Positions 17,428 through 25,706 of a DNA stretch of 61,603 bases are shown here, piece by piece (the stretch's first letter is position 1; every line of letters begins with the position of its first letter). Origin of the DNA: Albidovulum sp. (lineage in GTDB: Bacteria > Pseudomonadota > Alphaproteobacteria > Rhodobacterales > Rhodobacteraceae); contig NZ_WBUS01000003.1 in assembly GCF_008933605.1 (NCBI RefSeq), forward strand, positions 1-61,603. Reading direction: 5' to 3'. A model generated the notes under the pieces. It was not told the origin of the DNA. It was given only the letters and a program-made list of their open reading frames with translations, and did not search any database. The position numbers were made by a program, and so were the translations under genes.

Positions 17428-17607
17428 GATGCTGCTCTGGCCCTTGCCTCGTTCTTCTTTGCACCATGGTACCCTATCGGCGACGGGGCGCAATTCGCGC
17501 CGGGAATTTCGCGTCGCGCGGGCGCGCGGTCGCCGATCGCGCTTCGGGACTTGCGGCGCCCGACCGAACACCCCAACCTGCGCACGCCCCCACCGCCAGG
17601 CAGCGCC

Positions 17608-18030
17608 ATGCTCCGGATCACCGACACCATAGCCATCGCCGACTGGGAGGTCACCGAGACCTTCTCGCGCGCCTCGGGACCCGGCGGGCAGAACGTGAAC
17701 AAGGTCTCGACCGCGGTGGAACTCCGGTTCGAGGCGGACCGCAGCCCGCACCTGTCTCCGGCCGTCAAGGCGCGGCTGAAGCGGCTCGCGGGGCGACGCT
17801 GGACGCTCGACGGCGCCATCGTGATCCGCGCCGAGGAAACACGGAGCCAGGCCCGCAACCGCGAGATCGCGCGAGAACGTCTGGCGGAGATCATCCGTGC
17901 CGCGCTCGTGGCTCCGAAGCGGCGCATCGCCACGAAGCCGACGGCGGGCAGCGAACGGCGGCGCCTGAAGGCGAAGGCCCTGCGCGGCGAGGTGAAGAGC
18001 CTGCGGGGGAAGATCGGCGAGGAAGAGTAG
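17608..18030 (+). CDS. arfB: Alternative ribosome-rescue factor ArfB (YaeJ-type peptidyl-tRNA hydrolase)
   Basis: A 140-residue stand-alone release-factor domain that hydrolyses peptidyl-tRNA on stalled ribosomes. The catalytic GGQ is at residues 26-28 in SGPGGQNVNKVSTAV. There is no stop-codon recognition domain. The C-terminal tail is strongly basic (PKRRIATKPT...RRRLKAKALRGEVKSLRGK), matching the ArfB tail that inserts into the empty mRNA channel and distinguishing it from RF1/RF2. Its length is that of E. coli YaeJ. The start is the ATG at 17608. It stands alone between the divergent lytic transglycosylase and the flippase gene. Confidence 0.95.
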   Translation: MLRITDTIAIADWEVTETFSRASGPGGQNVNKVSTAVELRFEADRSPHLSPAVKARLKRLAGRRWTLDGAIVIRAEETRSQARNREIARERLAEIIRAALVAPKRRIATKPTAGSERRRLKAKALRGEVKSLRGKIGEEE

Positions 18031-18270
18031 CGCGGACTGGCCGGATCGCGCGCCAAAGTTCCGAATCTGGAAACAGTGCGGGCCTTCGAGACGCCACCGT
18101 CGGCATTTTCGGCGGCCGCCTGGCGCTCCGAAAGCACCAAGGACCGGATTGCCGCGCGCAAATCTCGCAAATCGCCGCCGCTGCCGCGCCGCGCGCGAAG
18201 TCGAGGCTTGCGCAACGAACCGAACCGCCCGAAAAGACCACGCAAGCGGTCATCGTCCAGACGGGCACAG

Positions 18271-19680
18271 ATGCTGAGAAAAGCCTTCATGCTCGTGTCG
18301 GGCAACGCCTTCGGCTCGGCGCTGCTTCTGGTCCGAAACCTCATCATCGCGCGGCTCGTCAGCCCCGAGGATTACGGCATCGCGTCCACCTTCGCCGTGG
18401 CCATGTCCATCGTCGAGATGCTGTCCTATCTCGGGCTGAACCAGATGATCGTGGTGGACCGCGACGGCGACGACCCGGCGGTGCAGAAGGCGATGCAGGG
18501 CTTCCAGCTTCTGCGCGGGGTCCTGTCGAGCCTCATTCTCTTCGCTATCGCCGTGCCATACGCCCGCTTTCTTGGCGTCGAGCACGTGGCTTGGGCCTAT
18601 CAGGTGATCGCCTTCATCCCGCTCGTGAACGGCCTGCAGCACTTCGACATGCACCGGCTGAAGCGGCACATGAATTTCCGGCCCTGGATCGTCACGCAGG
18701 CCATCCCGCCGCTCGTCTCGGTGCTGGCGATCTGGCCGCTGGCCTATCTCTACGGCGACTACCGGATCATGCTGGTGTCCCTCTTCATCCAGGCCGGGTC
18801 CATGGTAGCGCTGTCGCACGTGATGGCCGAGCGTCGCTATGCGCTCGGTTTCGACTTCGCCCTGATCCGCCGCGCCACGGTCTTCGGCTGGCCGCTTCTT
18901 CTCAACGGTGTCCTGCTCTTCGGCGTCTTCAACGGAGAACGCCTGATCGTGGGCCGCGAACTCGGGATGAGCCAGCTCGCCGTCTTCTCGATGGCGATCA
19001 CGCTCACGCTCACGCCCACGCTTGTCCTCGCGGGGGCGACGCAGTCGCTGTTCCTGCCGGCGCTGTCGGGCGCGCGCGAGCGCGTCGAGTCCTTCCGCTG
19101 GCTCGGCACCGCGTCGGTCGAAGCGGGGCTTGCCATCGGGGTCGCGCTCATCCTCGGCGTCGTGCTTATGGGCGGTCCGGTGATCCATCTCCTCCTCGGG
19201 GCGAAGTATGCCGCAATCCTCGACATTCTTGTGCCGATGACGGTGATGCAGGCGGTAAGGGTAGCCAAGACCGGAGGGTCCACCGTCGCCCTGGCGAAGG
19301 AGCGTTCCGGCAACGCGGCGGCGGCGAACGTGATCCGGGTGCTTTCGCTGCCGATCTCGTGGTATGCCGTGACCCATACCGGCGACGTGCTGACGGTGAT
19401 CTACATCGCCATGGTGGCCGAGGTGGCGGGCTATCTCGTGTCGATCTGGTTGGCGGCGAAGCGGACGGGGCTTCTGCTCGGGCCGCTCGTCCTGCCGTCG
19501 CTTCTCTCGGCGCTGGCCGGGGCGGCGGCGCTGATGGATGCGCACTATTACCCCCCGCGTCCCGGGCTTGTCGACCATCTCGACTGGACGCGCTGGTTCG
19601 TGGCCTTCTTCTGCCTCGCCGCGCTCTTCTCCATGTCGGCGCTGCGGGGCTACCTATGGCGCCGGTTCCTGCGGCGCTGA
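18271..19680 (+). CDS. Wzx-like polysaccharide flippase (MATE/PST superfamily)
   Basis: A 469-residue inner-membrane protein with about twelve to fourteen hydrophobic segments. The N-terminal GNAFGSALLLVRNLIIARLVSPEDYGIAS is typical of the polysaccharide transporter (PST) family, which flips undecaprenyl-linked repeat units to the periplasm. The start at ATG 18271 gives the usual N-terminus, whereas an upstream in-frame extension is low-complexity and basic. It opens the EPS region: the next genes are an acyltransferase, a glycosyltransferase and a nucleotide-sugar dehydrogenase. The 240 bases before it hold no gene that I can support. Confidence 0.9.
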   Translation: MLRKAFMLVSGNAFGSALLLVRNLIIARLVSPEDYGIASTFAVAMSIVEMLSYLGLNQMIVVDRDGDDPAVQKAMQGFQLLRGVLSSLILFAIAVPYARFLGVEHVAWAYQVIAFIPLVNGLQHFDMHRLKRHMNFRPWIVTQAIPPLVSVLAIWPLAYLYGDYRIMLVSLFIQAGSMVALSHVMAERRYALGFDFALIRRATVFGWPLLLNGVLLFGVFNGERLIVGRELGMSQLAVFSMAITLTLTPTLVLAGATQSLFLPALSGARERVESFRWLGTASVEAGLAIGVALILGVVLMGGPVIHLLLGAKYAAILDILVPMTVMQAVRVAKTGGSTVALAKERSGNAAAANVIRVLSLPISWYAVTHTGDVLTVIYIAMVAEVAGYLVSIWLAAKRTGLLLGPLVLPSLLSALAGAAALMDAHYYPPRPGLVDHLDWTRWFVAFFCLAALFSMSALRGYLWRRFLRR

Positions 19681-19682
19681 GG

Positions 19683-20225
19683 TCAGGCGCGCATCTTCAA
19701 GACGCGGGCCGGCACGCCGGCCGCGATCGCGCCGGCCGGCACGTCGTGGGTGACGACCGCGCCTGCGCCGATCACCGCTCCGTCGCCGATGGTCACGCCC
19801 GCCGTCACGATCGCCCGCGCGCCGATCCAGCAGTCCGCGCCGATGATGATGTCGCGCTCGATCATCGCCTGATCGGTGATGCGCGTTCCGGCGGCCAGCC
19901 CGTAGTCGGCGGCGGTCACGAAGCACTCCGGTCCGAAGGTCGTGCGCGCGCCCACCCGGATGCGGCTCTGTGTCTTGCCGGCCCAGAGCGATGTGCGCGA
20001 CCCGACCTGCACCTGATCGCCCAGTTCGATCCGCTCTGCGTGGGCGAAGGAGACGTTGGGCGCGATGCGCACGTCCCGGCCGAGGGTGAGCTTGCGGCGC
20101 TCCTTCACGTGGCTGTAGCCGTAGTAATGCATGAGCCGGAAGGGATGGATGAAGACGCCCGGATCGAGGAAGGAGCGCGCGGCCCGCATGAGGCGGGACA
20201 GGAGCGAGCGTTTCGCGACGGCCAT
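19683..20225 (-). CDS. WcaF/WcaB-like hexapeptide-repeat acetyltransferase
   Basis: A 180-residue left-handed beta-helix acyltransferase. Hexapeptide repeats run from about residue 48 to 170 ([31 protein letters not shown]) and end with the typical ASGVPAR-like motif ([10 protein letters not shown]). The putative catalytic His lies in the loop before the coils. Such enzymes move acetyl from acetyl-CoA to sugar hydroxyls in O-antigen and EPS synthesis. The stop lies 2 bases from the stop of the flippase gene on the other strand, so the two genes converge. The sugar acceptor is unknown. A second, similar acyltransferase gene lies at 44507. Confidence 0.87.
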   Translation of the reverse strand: MAVAKRSLLSRLMRAARSFLDPGVFIHPFRLMHYYGYSHVKERRKLTLGRDVRIAPNVSFAHAERIELGDQVQVGSRTSLWAGKTQSRIRVGARTTFGPECFVTAADYGLAAGTRITDQAMIERDIIIGADCWIGARAIVTAGVTIGDGAVIGAGAVVTHDVPAGAIAAGVPARVLKMRA

Positions 20226-20384
20226 CGGACTCTCCTCTGCGATCTTGCGCGAAGATTAGGCAGCGGCGTGATCCAAGGCAATTCGCGGCGGCGCGGCATC
20301 GGGCAGCTTCTGGCGCGAACTCCGCCCAATTGCTACCACAGTCCGGCGTTATCCACGCCCGCTAAACAGTAAGGTCGCGTACTG

Positions 20385-21401
20385 ATGGTTATGGAGTCCC
20401 CCCCGATCGGCGTCGTCGTCGTGGCTTTCAATTCGGCCGACGTGATCCTCGGCTGCGTCGAAAGCCTCCTGGCGCAGGACGGCGGGGCGCCGGCGGTGAT
20501 CGTGGTGGACAATGCCTCCACCGACGACACGGTCGGGGTATTGCGCGACTGGGCGTCACGGACGGGCGCCGACCTGCGGGAGTTCGCGGCCACCGACAGG
20601 CCGTCGCGCGACACCGCAGGGAGAGTCACGCTCGTCCACTCCGGCGCGAACCGCGGCTTCGCCGGGGGCGTGAACGTCGGCCTGGCCATTCTGGCCGCGA
20701 TGCCCGCGGTCAAGCATTTCTGGGTGCTCAACCCCGATGCCTTCGCCGACGCGGGCGCGTGCAGGGCCATCCTGCGTCAGGCCGCGAAGACGCCCGGCTA
20801 CGCGCTGATGGGAGGGCGTGTCTGCTATGCCGAGCCGCCGCACCGGGTGCAGATCGACGGCGGCCTCGTCAGCCTCTGGACCGGCGTCTCCGGCAACGTC
20901 AACCTCGGCCGCCCGGTTGCCGAGGCGGCCTTGCCGAAGGGCGAGGATCTCGATTTCATCACCGGCGCCAGCATGGTCGCCTCGCGCGGGTTCTACGAAG
21001 CCGTCGGGCCGATGCGGGAGGATTACTTCCTGTACTACGAGGAGGCGGACTGGGCGCTCCGCCGTGGCGCGATGCCGCTCGTCGTTGCCGAGGGGCTGGT
21101 CGTCTATCACCACGCCGGGACCTCGATCGGCTCGCCCACACTGGAGCGGCTCGCCTCGCCCTTCTCGTTCTGGTTCAAGTATCGCAGCCGGATGCTCTTC
21201 GTCCGCCGCTTCAATCCCATCGGCCTGCCGGTGGCGATGGCCTACGCGACGGTGAAGGCGATGCAGCTTCTGGTGAAGGGTGCGGTGCCGCAGGCGGGTG
21301 CCCTGCTTCGCGCGGTCTGGGGGCTCGGCGCGCCGCGGTCGGTGCGCGAAAAGCTTTCCCCCGAGGCGCAAAGGATCGCGTTCGGCCGTGCGGATCGCTG
21401 A
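20385..21401 (+). CDS. Glycosyltransferase family 2
   Basis: A 338-residue GT-A fold enzyme. The N-terminal strand GVVVVAFNSADVILGCVESLL and VVDNASTDDT bind the nucleotide-sugar. LNPDAFAD provides the metal-binding DxD-like position. The segments FITGASMVASRGFYEAVGPM and YYEEADWALR contain the acceptor-side ED/E residues of the rhamnosyltransferase-like GT2 group. The C-terminal YRSRMLFVRRFNP segment is basic and may contact the membrane. The start is ATG 20385; an ATG two codons later is also possible. The stop overlaps the next gene by 14 bases, so the two are co-translated. It probably adds a sugar to the EPS repeat unit. Confidence 0.9.
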   Translation: MVMESPPIGVVVVAFNSADVILGCVESLLAQDGGAPAVIVVDNASTDDTVGVLRDWASRTGADLREFAATDRPSRDTAGRVTLVHSGANRGFAGGVNVGLAILAAMPAVKHFWVLNPDAFADAGACRAILRQAAKTPGYALMGGRVCYAEPPHRVQIDGGLVSLWTGVSGNVNLGRPVAEAALPKGEDLDFITGASMVASRGFYEAVGPMREDYFLYYEEADWALRRGAMPLVVAEGLVVYHHAGTSIGSPTLERLASPFSFWFKYRSRMLFVRRFNPIGLPVAMAYATVKAMQLLVKGAVPQAGALLRAVWGLGAPRSVREKLSPEAQRIAFGRADR

Positions 21402-22296
21402 GTACCTCCTCCGCGCCGCCCCGCTGGTTGCGGGGATCGCAGCCGGCGCTGCCGGTGCGGCAGAACTCATGCCGATCAGCCAGTACACCTGGCGCGAGAG
21501 CGACGACGCCTTCGGAGGCTTTTCCGGCCTCGTCACGGCGCCGGACGGAAGCACGTTCTACGCGGTGACCGATCAGGGGGAGCTTTACCGCGCCGAGGTC
21601 GTGAGGGATGCCGGCCGGCGGATTGCCGAGATCCGCACCCTCTGGCACGGGCGGCTTCTCGACAACTTTGGCAAGCCGGTCGAGGGCTTCACCGCCGATG
21701 CCGAGGCACTCGCGCCGGCGCAGGACGGCGGCCTCTATGTCGCTTACGAGAGCTACGCGCGTGTGACCGGTCTGCACCCGCCGGACCTCCATCCGGCGCC
21801 GCTCCACGATTTCGATCGGTTCCACGACCTCTGGAACAACGAAAGCTTCGAAGGTCTCGCCGAACGGCCCGAGGGCGGGCTGATCGTCGTGAGCGAAACC
21901 GCACGGGCGGGAACGGGCGGATATCCTACCTTCCTCGGCGACGGCGCGGGGCATGAGATGACCTGGCGGCCGGGCCCGGCAGTGCCGGCCGGGGACGGCG
22001 GGTTCGACGTTTCCGATGCGGCCTTCGGACCGGACGGGCGGTTCTACCTCCTGGAACGGCGGGTCTCGCTCGGCGGCTTCGCAAGCCGCATCCGTCGGTT
22101 CGACTACCGCAACGGCGCCTTTGGCGTGGCCGATACGCTTTTCGAGACCGCGCCGGGCACACTCGACAACATGGAAGGGATGAGCCTTTGGACCGACGCC
22201 CAGGGTCGAACCGTCATCAGCCTGATCTCGGACGACAATTTCCTGTTTCTCCAGAACACGGTCATTGCCGAGTATGAACTGAGGGAAGCGCCATGA
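21388..22296 (+). CDS. Esterase-like/phytase-like beta-propeller protein (copy 2)
   Basis: A 302-residue exported protein with a signal peptide (RIAEYLLRAAPLVAGIAAGAAGAAE). It has the same family blocks as the protein at 14421: FGGFSGLVTAPDG, DAEALAPAQDGGLYVAYE, FGPDGRFYLLERR, FASRIRRF and SDDNFLFLQNTVIAEYEL. The GTG start at 21388 lies inside the glycosyltransferase gene, with AAAGGA 11 bases upstream, giving a 14-base overlap. Being embedded between EPS genes suggests a periplasmic role linked to the envelope, but the biochemical activity is not known. Identity to copy 1 is clear in the blocks and low elsewhere, so the duplication is not recent. Confidence 0.82.
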   Translation: MRIAEYLLRAAPLVAGIAAGAAGAAELMPISQYTWRESDDAFGGFSGLVTAPDGSTFYAVTDQGELYRAEVVRDAGRRIAEIRTLWHGRLLDNFGKPVEGFTADAEALAPAQDGGLYVAYESYARVTGLHPPDLHPAPLHDFDRFHDLWNNESFEGLAERPEGGLIVVSETARAGTGGYPTFLGDGAGHEMTWRPGPAVPAGDGGFDVSDAAFGPDGRFYLLERRVSLGGFASRIRRFDYRNGAFGVADTLFETAPGTLDNMEGMSLWTDAQGRTVISLISDDNFLFLQNTVIAEYELREAP

Positions 22297-22468
22297 TTGT
22301 TTCGGCGATCGGGTATTTCTGCCGGCTCGCAGAAGATTGGTTTTGCCCCGGCGGAATCGCTCGGTTAGGTCTGGCGCGGCATCCGGCCGGGGCAGGCGGC
22401 GCCCACAACACGGAAGTTCCACCCCGTTGGCGCACTGCCGGGTGGATGAGAGACATGCGAGGTCACCA

Positions 22469-23785
22469 GTGAAGATCGCAGTTTTCGGCATGGGTTACGT
22501 CGGTGTCGTCTCCGCCGCCTGTCTCGCCCGGGACGGCCACGAGGTCACGGGCGTCGACCCGCAGCCCGCCAAGGTCCAGATCGTCAATTCCGGCAAGGCC
22601 CCGATCATCGAGATGAACGTGAGCGAGCTGATCGAGGAGGCGGTGGCCAGCGGCCGCTTGCGCGCCACGACCTCGGCCGCCGAGGCGGTCGTGGCGACGG
22701 ACCTCAGCCTCGTCTGCGTTGGCACACCCTCGCGCAAGAACGGCAGTCTCGACACTTCGGCAGTGGAGCGTGTCTGCGAGGAAATCGGCGCGGCGATCGC
22801 GGCGAAGGGCAGGCCGCACACCGTCGTCATCCGCTCCACCATCCTGCCGGGCACGATGCGGGGCGTGGTGATCCCGGCCTTCGAACGGGCGCTGGGCGAC
22901 CGGACGGGCGCGCTCTTGCGGCTGGCCAACAACCCCGAGTTCCTCCGCGAATCCACCGCCGTCCATGACTACGACAACCCACCCAAGACCGTCGTCGGGT
23001 CTGACGACCCGGGCGTCGCGCAGGCGGTGATGGAGCTTTACACTGCCCTCCCTGGCCCGAAATTCGCCACCCGCCTCGAAGTGGCCGAGATGGTGAAATA
23101 CGCAGACAACTCCTGGCACGCCACCAAGGTCGCCTTCGCCAACGAGATCGGCAACATCGCCCAGGCCGTCGGCGTCGACAGCTGGGAGGTGATGGACATC
23201 TTCTGCCAGGACACCAAGCTCAACATCTCGTCCTACTACATGAAGCCTGGTTTCGCCTTCGGCGGCTCCTGCCTGCCCAAGGACGTGCGGGCGCTGACCT
23301 TCAAGGGCCGTGACCTCGACCTCGACCTGCCGCTTCTGAATGCGCTGATCCCCACGAACGAGGCGCAGGTCGCCCGCGCGGTCGAGATGGTGGCCGACAT
23401 CGGCATCCGCAACATCGCCTTCCTCGGCATCAGCTTCAAGTCGGAGACCGACGACCTACGCGAAAGCCCGCAGGTAACGCTGGTCGAACGGCTGATCGGC
23501 AAGGGTTTCAACCTGCGGATCTACGACAAGAACGTGCATCTCGCGCGGCTTCTCGGTGCCAACCGGGCCTTTATCGAGAGCGTCATCCCCCATATCGGCG
23601 AGATCCTGTCCGATGACATGGACGCGGTGCTGGCGCATGGCGATCTGGTGATCGTCGGCAACCCGGCGCCGGAATTCCGGCTTCTGGCCGACCGTCTCGG
23701 GCCGCAGCACCGGGTGCTGGACCTTGCACGCATCCCCGGCCTCTCGGCCCATCTCGGAGAGCGGTATCGTGGCATCAACTGGTGA
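22469..23785 (+). CDS. GDP-mannose 6-dehydrogenase-like (AlgD-type) nucleotide-sugar dehydrogenase
   Basis: A 438-residue NAD-dependent enzyme making a nucleotide-uronic acid by double oxidation at C6. The Rossmann motif GMGYVGVVSAACLA starts at residue 7. The segment NPEFLREST and the catalytic Cys in GGSCLPKDVRAL follow. The Cys falls at residue 268, the same number as in Pseudomonas AlgD, and the total length is also that of AlgD (436). UDP-glucose 6-dehydrogenases share the fold, so the substrate assignment (GDP-mannose) is likely but not certain. The GTG start at 22469 follows an AGGTCACC site. The last 17 bases overlap the next gene. It implies a uronic acid in the polymer. The 172 bases upstream contain only a weak 59-codon frame that I do not call. 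Confidence 0.87.
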   Translation: MKIAVFGMGYVGVVSAACLARDGHEVTGVDPQPAKVQIVNSGKAPIIEMNVSELIEEAVASGRLRATTSAAEAVVATDLSLVCVGTPSRKNGSLDTSAVERVCEEIGAAIAAKGRPHTVVIRSTILPGTMRGVVIPAFERALGDRTGALLRLANNPEFLRESTAVHDYDNPPKTVVGSDDPGVAQAVMELYTALPGPKFATRLEVAEMVKYADNSWHATKVAFANEIGNIAQAVGVDSWEVMDIFCQDTKLNISSYYMKPGFAFGGSCLPKDVRALTFKGRDLDLDLPLLNALIPTNEAQVARAVEMVADIGIRNIAFLGISFKSETDDLRESPQVTLVERLIGKGFNLRIYDKNVHLARLLGANRAFIESVIPHIGEILSDDMDAVLAHGDLVIVGNPAPEFRLLADRLGPQHRVLDLARIPGLSAHLGERYRGINW

Positions 23786-24992
23786 GGCGCTGTCCGGCGT
23801 GGGTCGCCGCGTCCTGATCGTCGTCGAGAATCTGCCCGTGCCCTTCGACCGCCGGGTCTGGGCCGAGGCGACGACGCTGGCGCAACATGGCTACACGGTC
23901 TCGGTCATCTCGCCCAAGGGCAAGGGGTTCGAGGCCGACTACGAGCTTCTCGACGGCGTCCATGTCTATCGCCACGACCTGCCGCCCGAAGGGAACTCCG
24001 CCGGCGGCTACTTGCGCGAATACGGCTCGGCGCTCTGGAACGAATTGCGCCTTGCGCTGAAGGTCCGGCGCGAGCGCGGGATCGACGTGCTGCATGGCTG
24101 CAACCCGCCCGACCTCATCTTCCTCGTCGCCTGGGCGATGCGGCCCTTCGGCGTGCGCTATCTGTTCGACCATCACGACATCTGCCCCGAGCTCTATGAG
24201 GCGAAGTTCGACAAGCGCGGCCTTCTGTGGAAGGCGATGCGGCTTTTCGAGTGGCTGACGTTCAAGACGGCAAGCGTCTCCATCGCCACGAACGAGAGCT
24301 ATGCCGAGATCGCGCGGCGGCGCGGCGGGATGAAGCCGGAAGACGTGTTCGTCGTCCGCTCAGGCCCCAAGATCGAGAAGCTCGCGATCCGGCCGCCGCG
24401 GGACGACCTGAAGAAGGGGGCGAAGCATCTCATCGGTTATGTCGGCGTGATCGGCCAACAGGAGGGGCTCGACCTTCTGGTGGAGGCCGCCGAGCACATG
24501 ATCCGGCGGATGGGCCGGACGGACGTTCACTTCGGCATCGTCGGCGGCGGCCCGGCGCTGGAGGAAATCCGGGCAGACGTGAAGGCGCGGGGACTGGAAG
24601 ATCACTTCACCTTCACCGGCCGCGCGCCGGACGACCTGCTGCTGGACATGCTCAACACCGCCGATGTCTGCGTGAACCCCGACCGGGTGACGCCCATGAA
24701 TGACCTGTCGACGATGAACAAGATCATGGAATACATGACGCTCGCCAAGCCCATCGTGCAGTTCGAGCTGAAAGAGGGGCGCGCCTCCGCCGCCGAAGCC
24801 TCGCTCTATGCGCGGCCGAACGACACGGTGGATTTCGCGGGAAAGATCGTCAGCCTCCTCGACGATCCGGGCAGGCGCGCGGACATGGGGCGGATCGGGC
24901 GCGAACGGGTGCAGGCGGCGCTGAGCTGGGCGCATTCGGTGCCGAATCTGCTGGCCGCCTACGACCGGATCTTCGCCAAGATCGGGCGTTAG
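23769..24992 (+). CDS. Glycosyltransferase family 4
   Basis: A 407-residue GT-B fold enzyme. The N-terminal half starts with LIVVENLPVPFDRRVWAEATTL, a pattern typical of the WbuB/GT4-like group, and includes LFDHHDICPELYEAK. The donor-binding half has GYVGVIGQQEGLDLLVEA and VNPDRVTPMNDLSTMNKIMEYM, in which the EX7E motif appears in altered form. The GTG start at 23769 overlaps the dehydrogenase gene by 17 bases and has GGAG upstream. The stop TAG directly abuts the stop of the convergent rhomboid gene. It is expected to add a sugar to the lipid-linked EPS unit at the inner membrane. Confidence 0.9.
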   Translation: MASTGEALSGVGRRVLIVVENLPVPFDRRVWAEATTLAQHGYTVSVISPKGKGFEADYELLDGVHVYRHDLPPEGNSAGGYLREYGSALWNELRLALKVRRERGIDVLHGCNPPDLIFLVAWAMRPFGVRYLFDHHDICPELYEAKFDKRGLLWKAMRLFEWLTFKTASVSIATNESYAEIARRRGGMKPEDVFVVRSGPKIEKLAIRPPRDDLKKGAKHLIGYVGVIGQQEGLDLLVEAAEHMIRRMGRTDVHFGIVGGGPALEEIRADVKARGLEDHFTFTGRAPDDLLLDMLNTADVCVNPDRVTPMNDLSTMNKIMEYMTLAKPIVQFELKEGRASAAEASLYARPNDTVDFAGKIVSLLDDPGRRADMGRIGRERVQAALSWAHSVPNLLAAYDRIFAKIGR

Positions 24993-25652
24993 TCACCCCG
25001 CCCGACGCGGCGCCACCGCAGTTGCATAGAGCCATCCGGCGACGAAGCCGCCAAGGTGCGCCTGCCAGGCAAGAGCGCCGCCCGAGGTCCAGGCGAGGAT
25101 GGCGTTGCCCGCGGCAAGGCCGAACACCATGGCGAGCACGTTGCGGACGGGCAGGGCGCGGGCGACGCGCCGGTCGAACTCCAGCGCCAGGAGCGCGCCG
25201 GCCAGGCCGAAGAGCGCGCCCGAGGCGCCGACCATGGGCGTCGGCGCGGTGATCAGGCCGGCAAAGCCGACCGCACCGCCAAGAAGCGATACCGCATAGG
25301 CCCGGAGGAATCCCTGCGCGCCGATCCGTGCCGCCACCGGACCGGCGAGGAGGAAGAGCGTCGTCATGTTCACGGCGAGGTGCCAGAGTCCGGCGTGCAG
25401 AAAGCCGTAGCTGGCGAACATCGCCCAGCGCTGGCCGGCGTAGTTCGGCCGCCAGTCGCCAAGGAGGCCGGGCCAGAAGCCCGCATACTGATAGGTCGTG
25501 AGCCGCCACCACGGCTTGCCCCAGAGCCCGATGTCCGCCCCGGCCAGGACGCATTCGGTCAGGATGCAGATGGCGGCGATCACCCAGGCCGATCGGGGAA
25601 CTGGACCGCCGAGATACCCGGGGTCGGGGGGCGTGCGGTCCGCGTCTTTCAT
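24993..25652 (-). CDS. Rhomboid family intramembrane serine protease
   Basis: A 219-residue membrane protease with six hydrophobic helices. The catalytic Ser144 lies in GASGALFG and the catalytic His199 in AWQAHLGGF; the upstream loop has the conserved YGFLHAGLWHLAVNM (His86 and Asn95 region). Rhomboids cut substrate helices within the membrane. The start is ATG at 25652 with AGGA upstream; an earlier ATG at 25679 has no site. It lies 54 bases downstream of the exosortase gene on the same strand. Rhomboid-related rhombosortases process GlyGly-CTERM proteins, but this sequence is a plain rhomboid as far as I can tell, and a role in sorting is speculation. Confidence 0.92.
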   Translation of the reverse strand: MKDADRTPPDPGYLGGPVPRSAWVIAAICILTECVLAGADIGLWGKPWWRLTTYQYAGFWPGLLGDWRPNYAGQRWAMFASYGFLHAGLWHLAVNMTTLFLLAGPVAARIGAQGFLRAYAVSLLGGAVGFAGLITAPTPMVGASGALFGLAGALLALEFDRRVARALPVRNVLAMVFGLAAGNAILAWTSGGALAWQAHLGGFVAGWLYATAVAPRRAG

Positions 25653-25706
25653 GTGCGCATCCTGCCGATGCGCGGCCATTCCGCAAGTGGGCCCGCAACC
25701 GGCGGA

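Noticed and set aside
17466-20372. 968-codon plus-strand open frame
   Set aside because: It overlaps arfB, the flippase and an acyltransferase in other frames, has Arg/Pro/Gly-rich shadow composition and no family motifs.
22293-22472. 59-codon open frame before the AlgD-like gene
   Set aside because: It has no ribosome site, no recognisable motif and ends within the start of the dehydrogenase gene.
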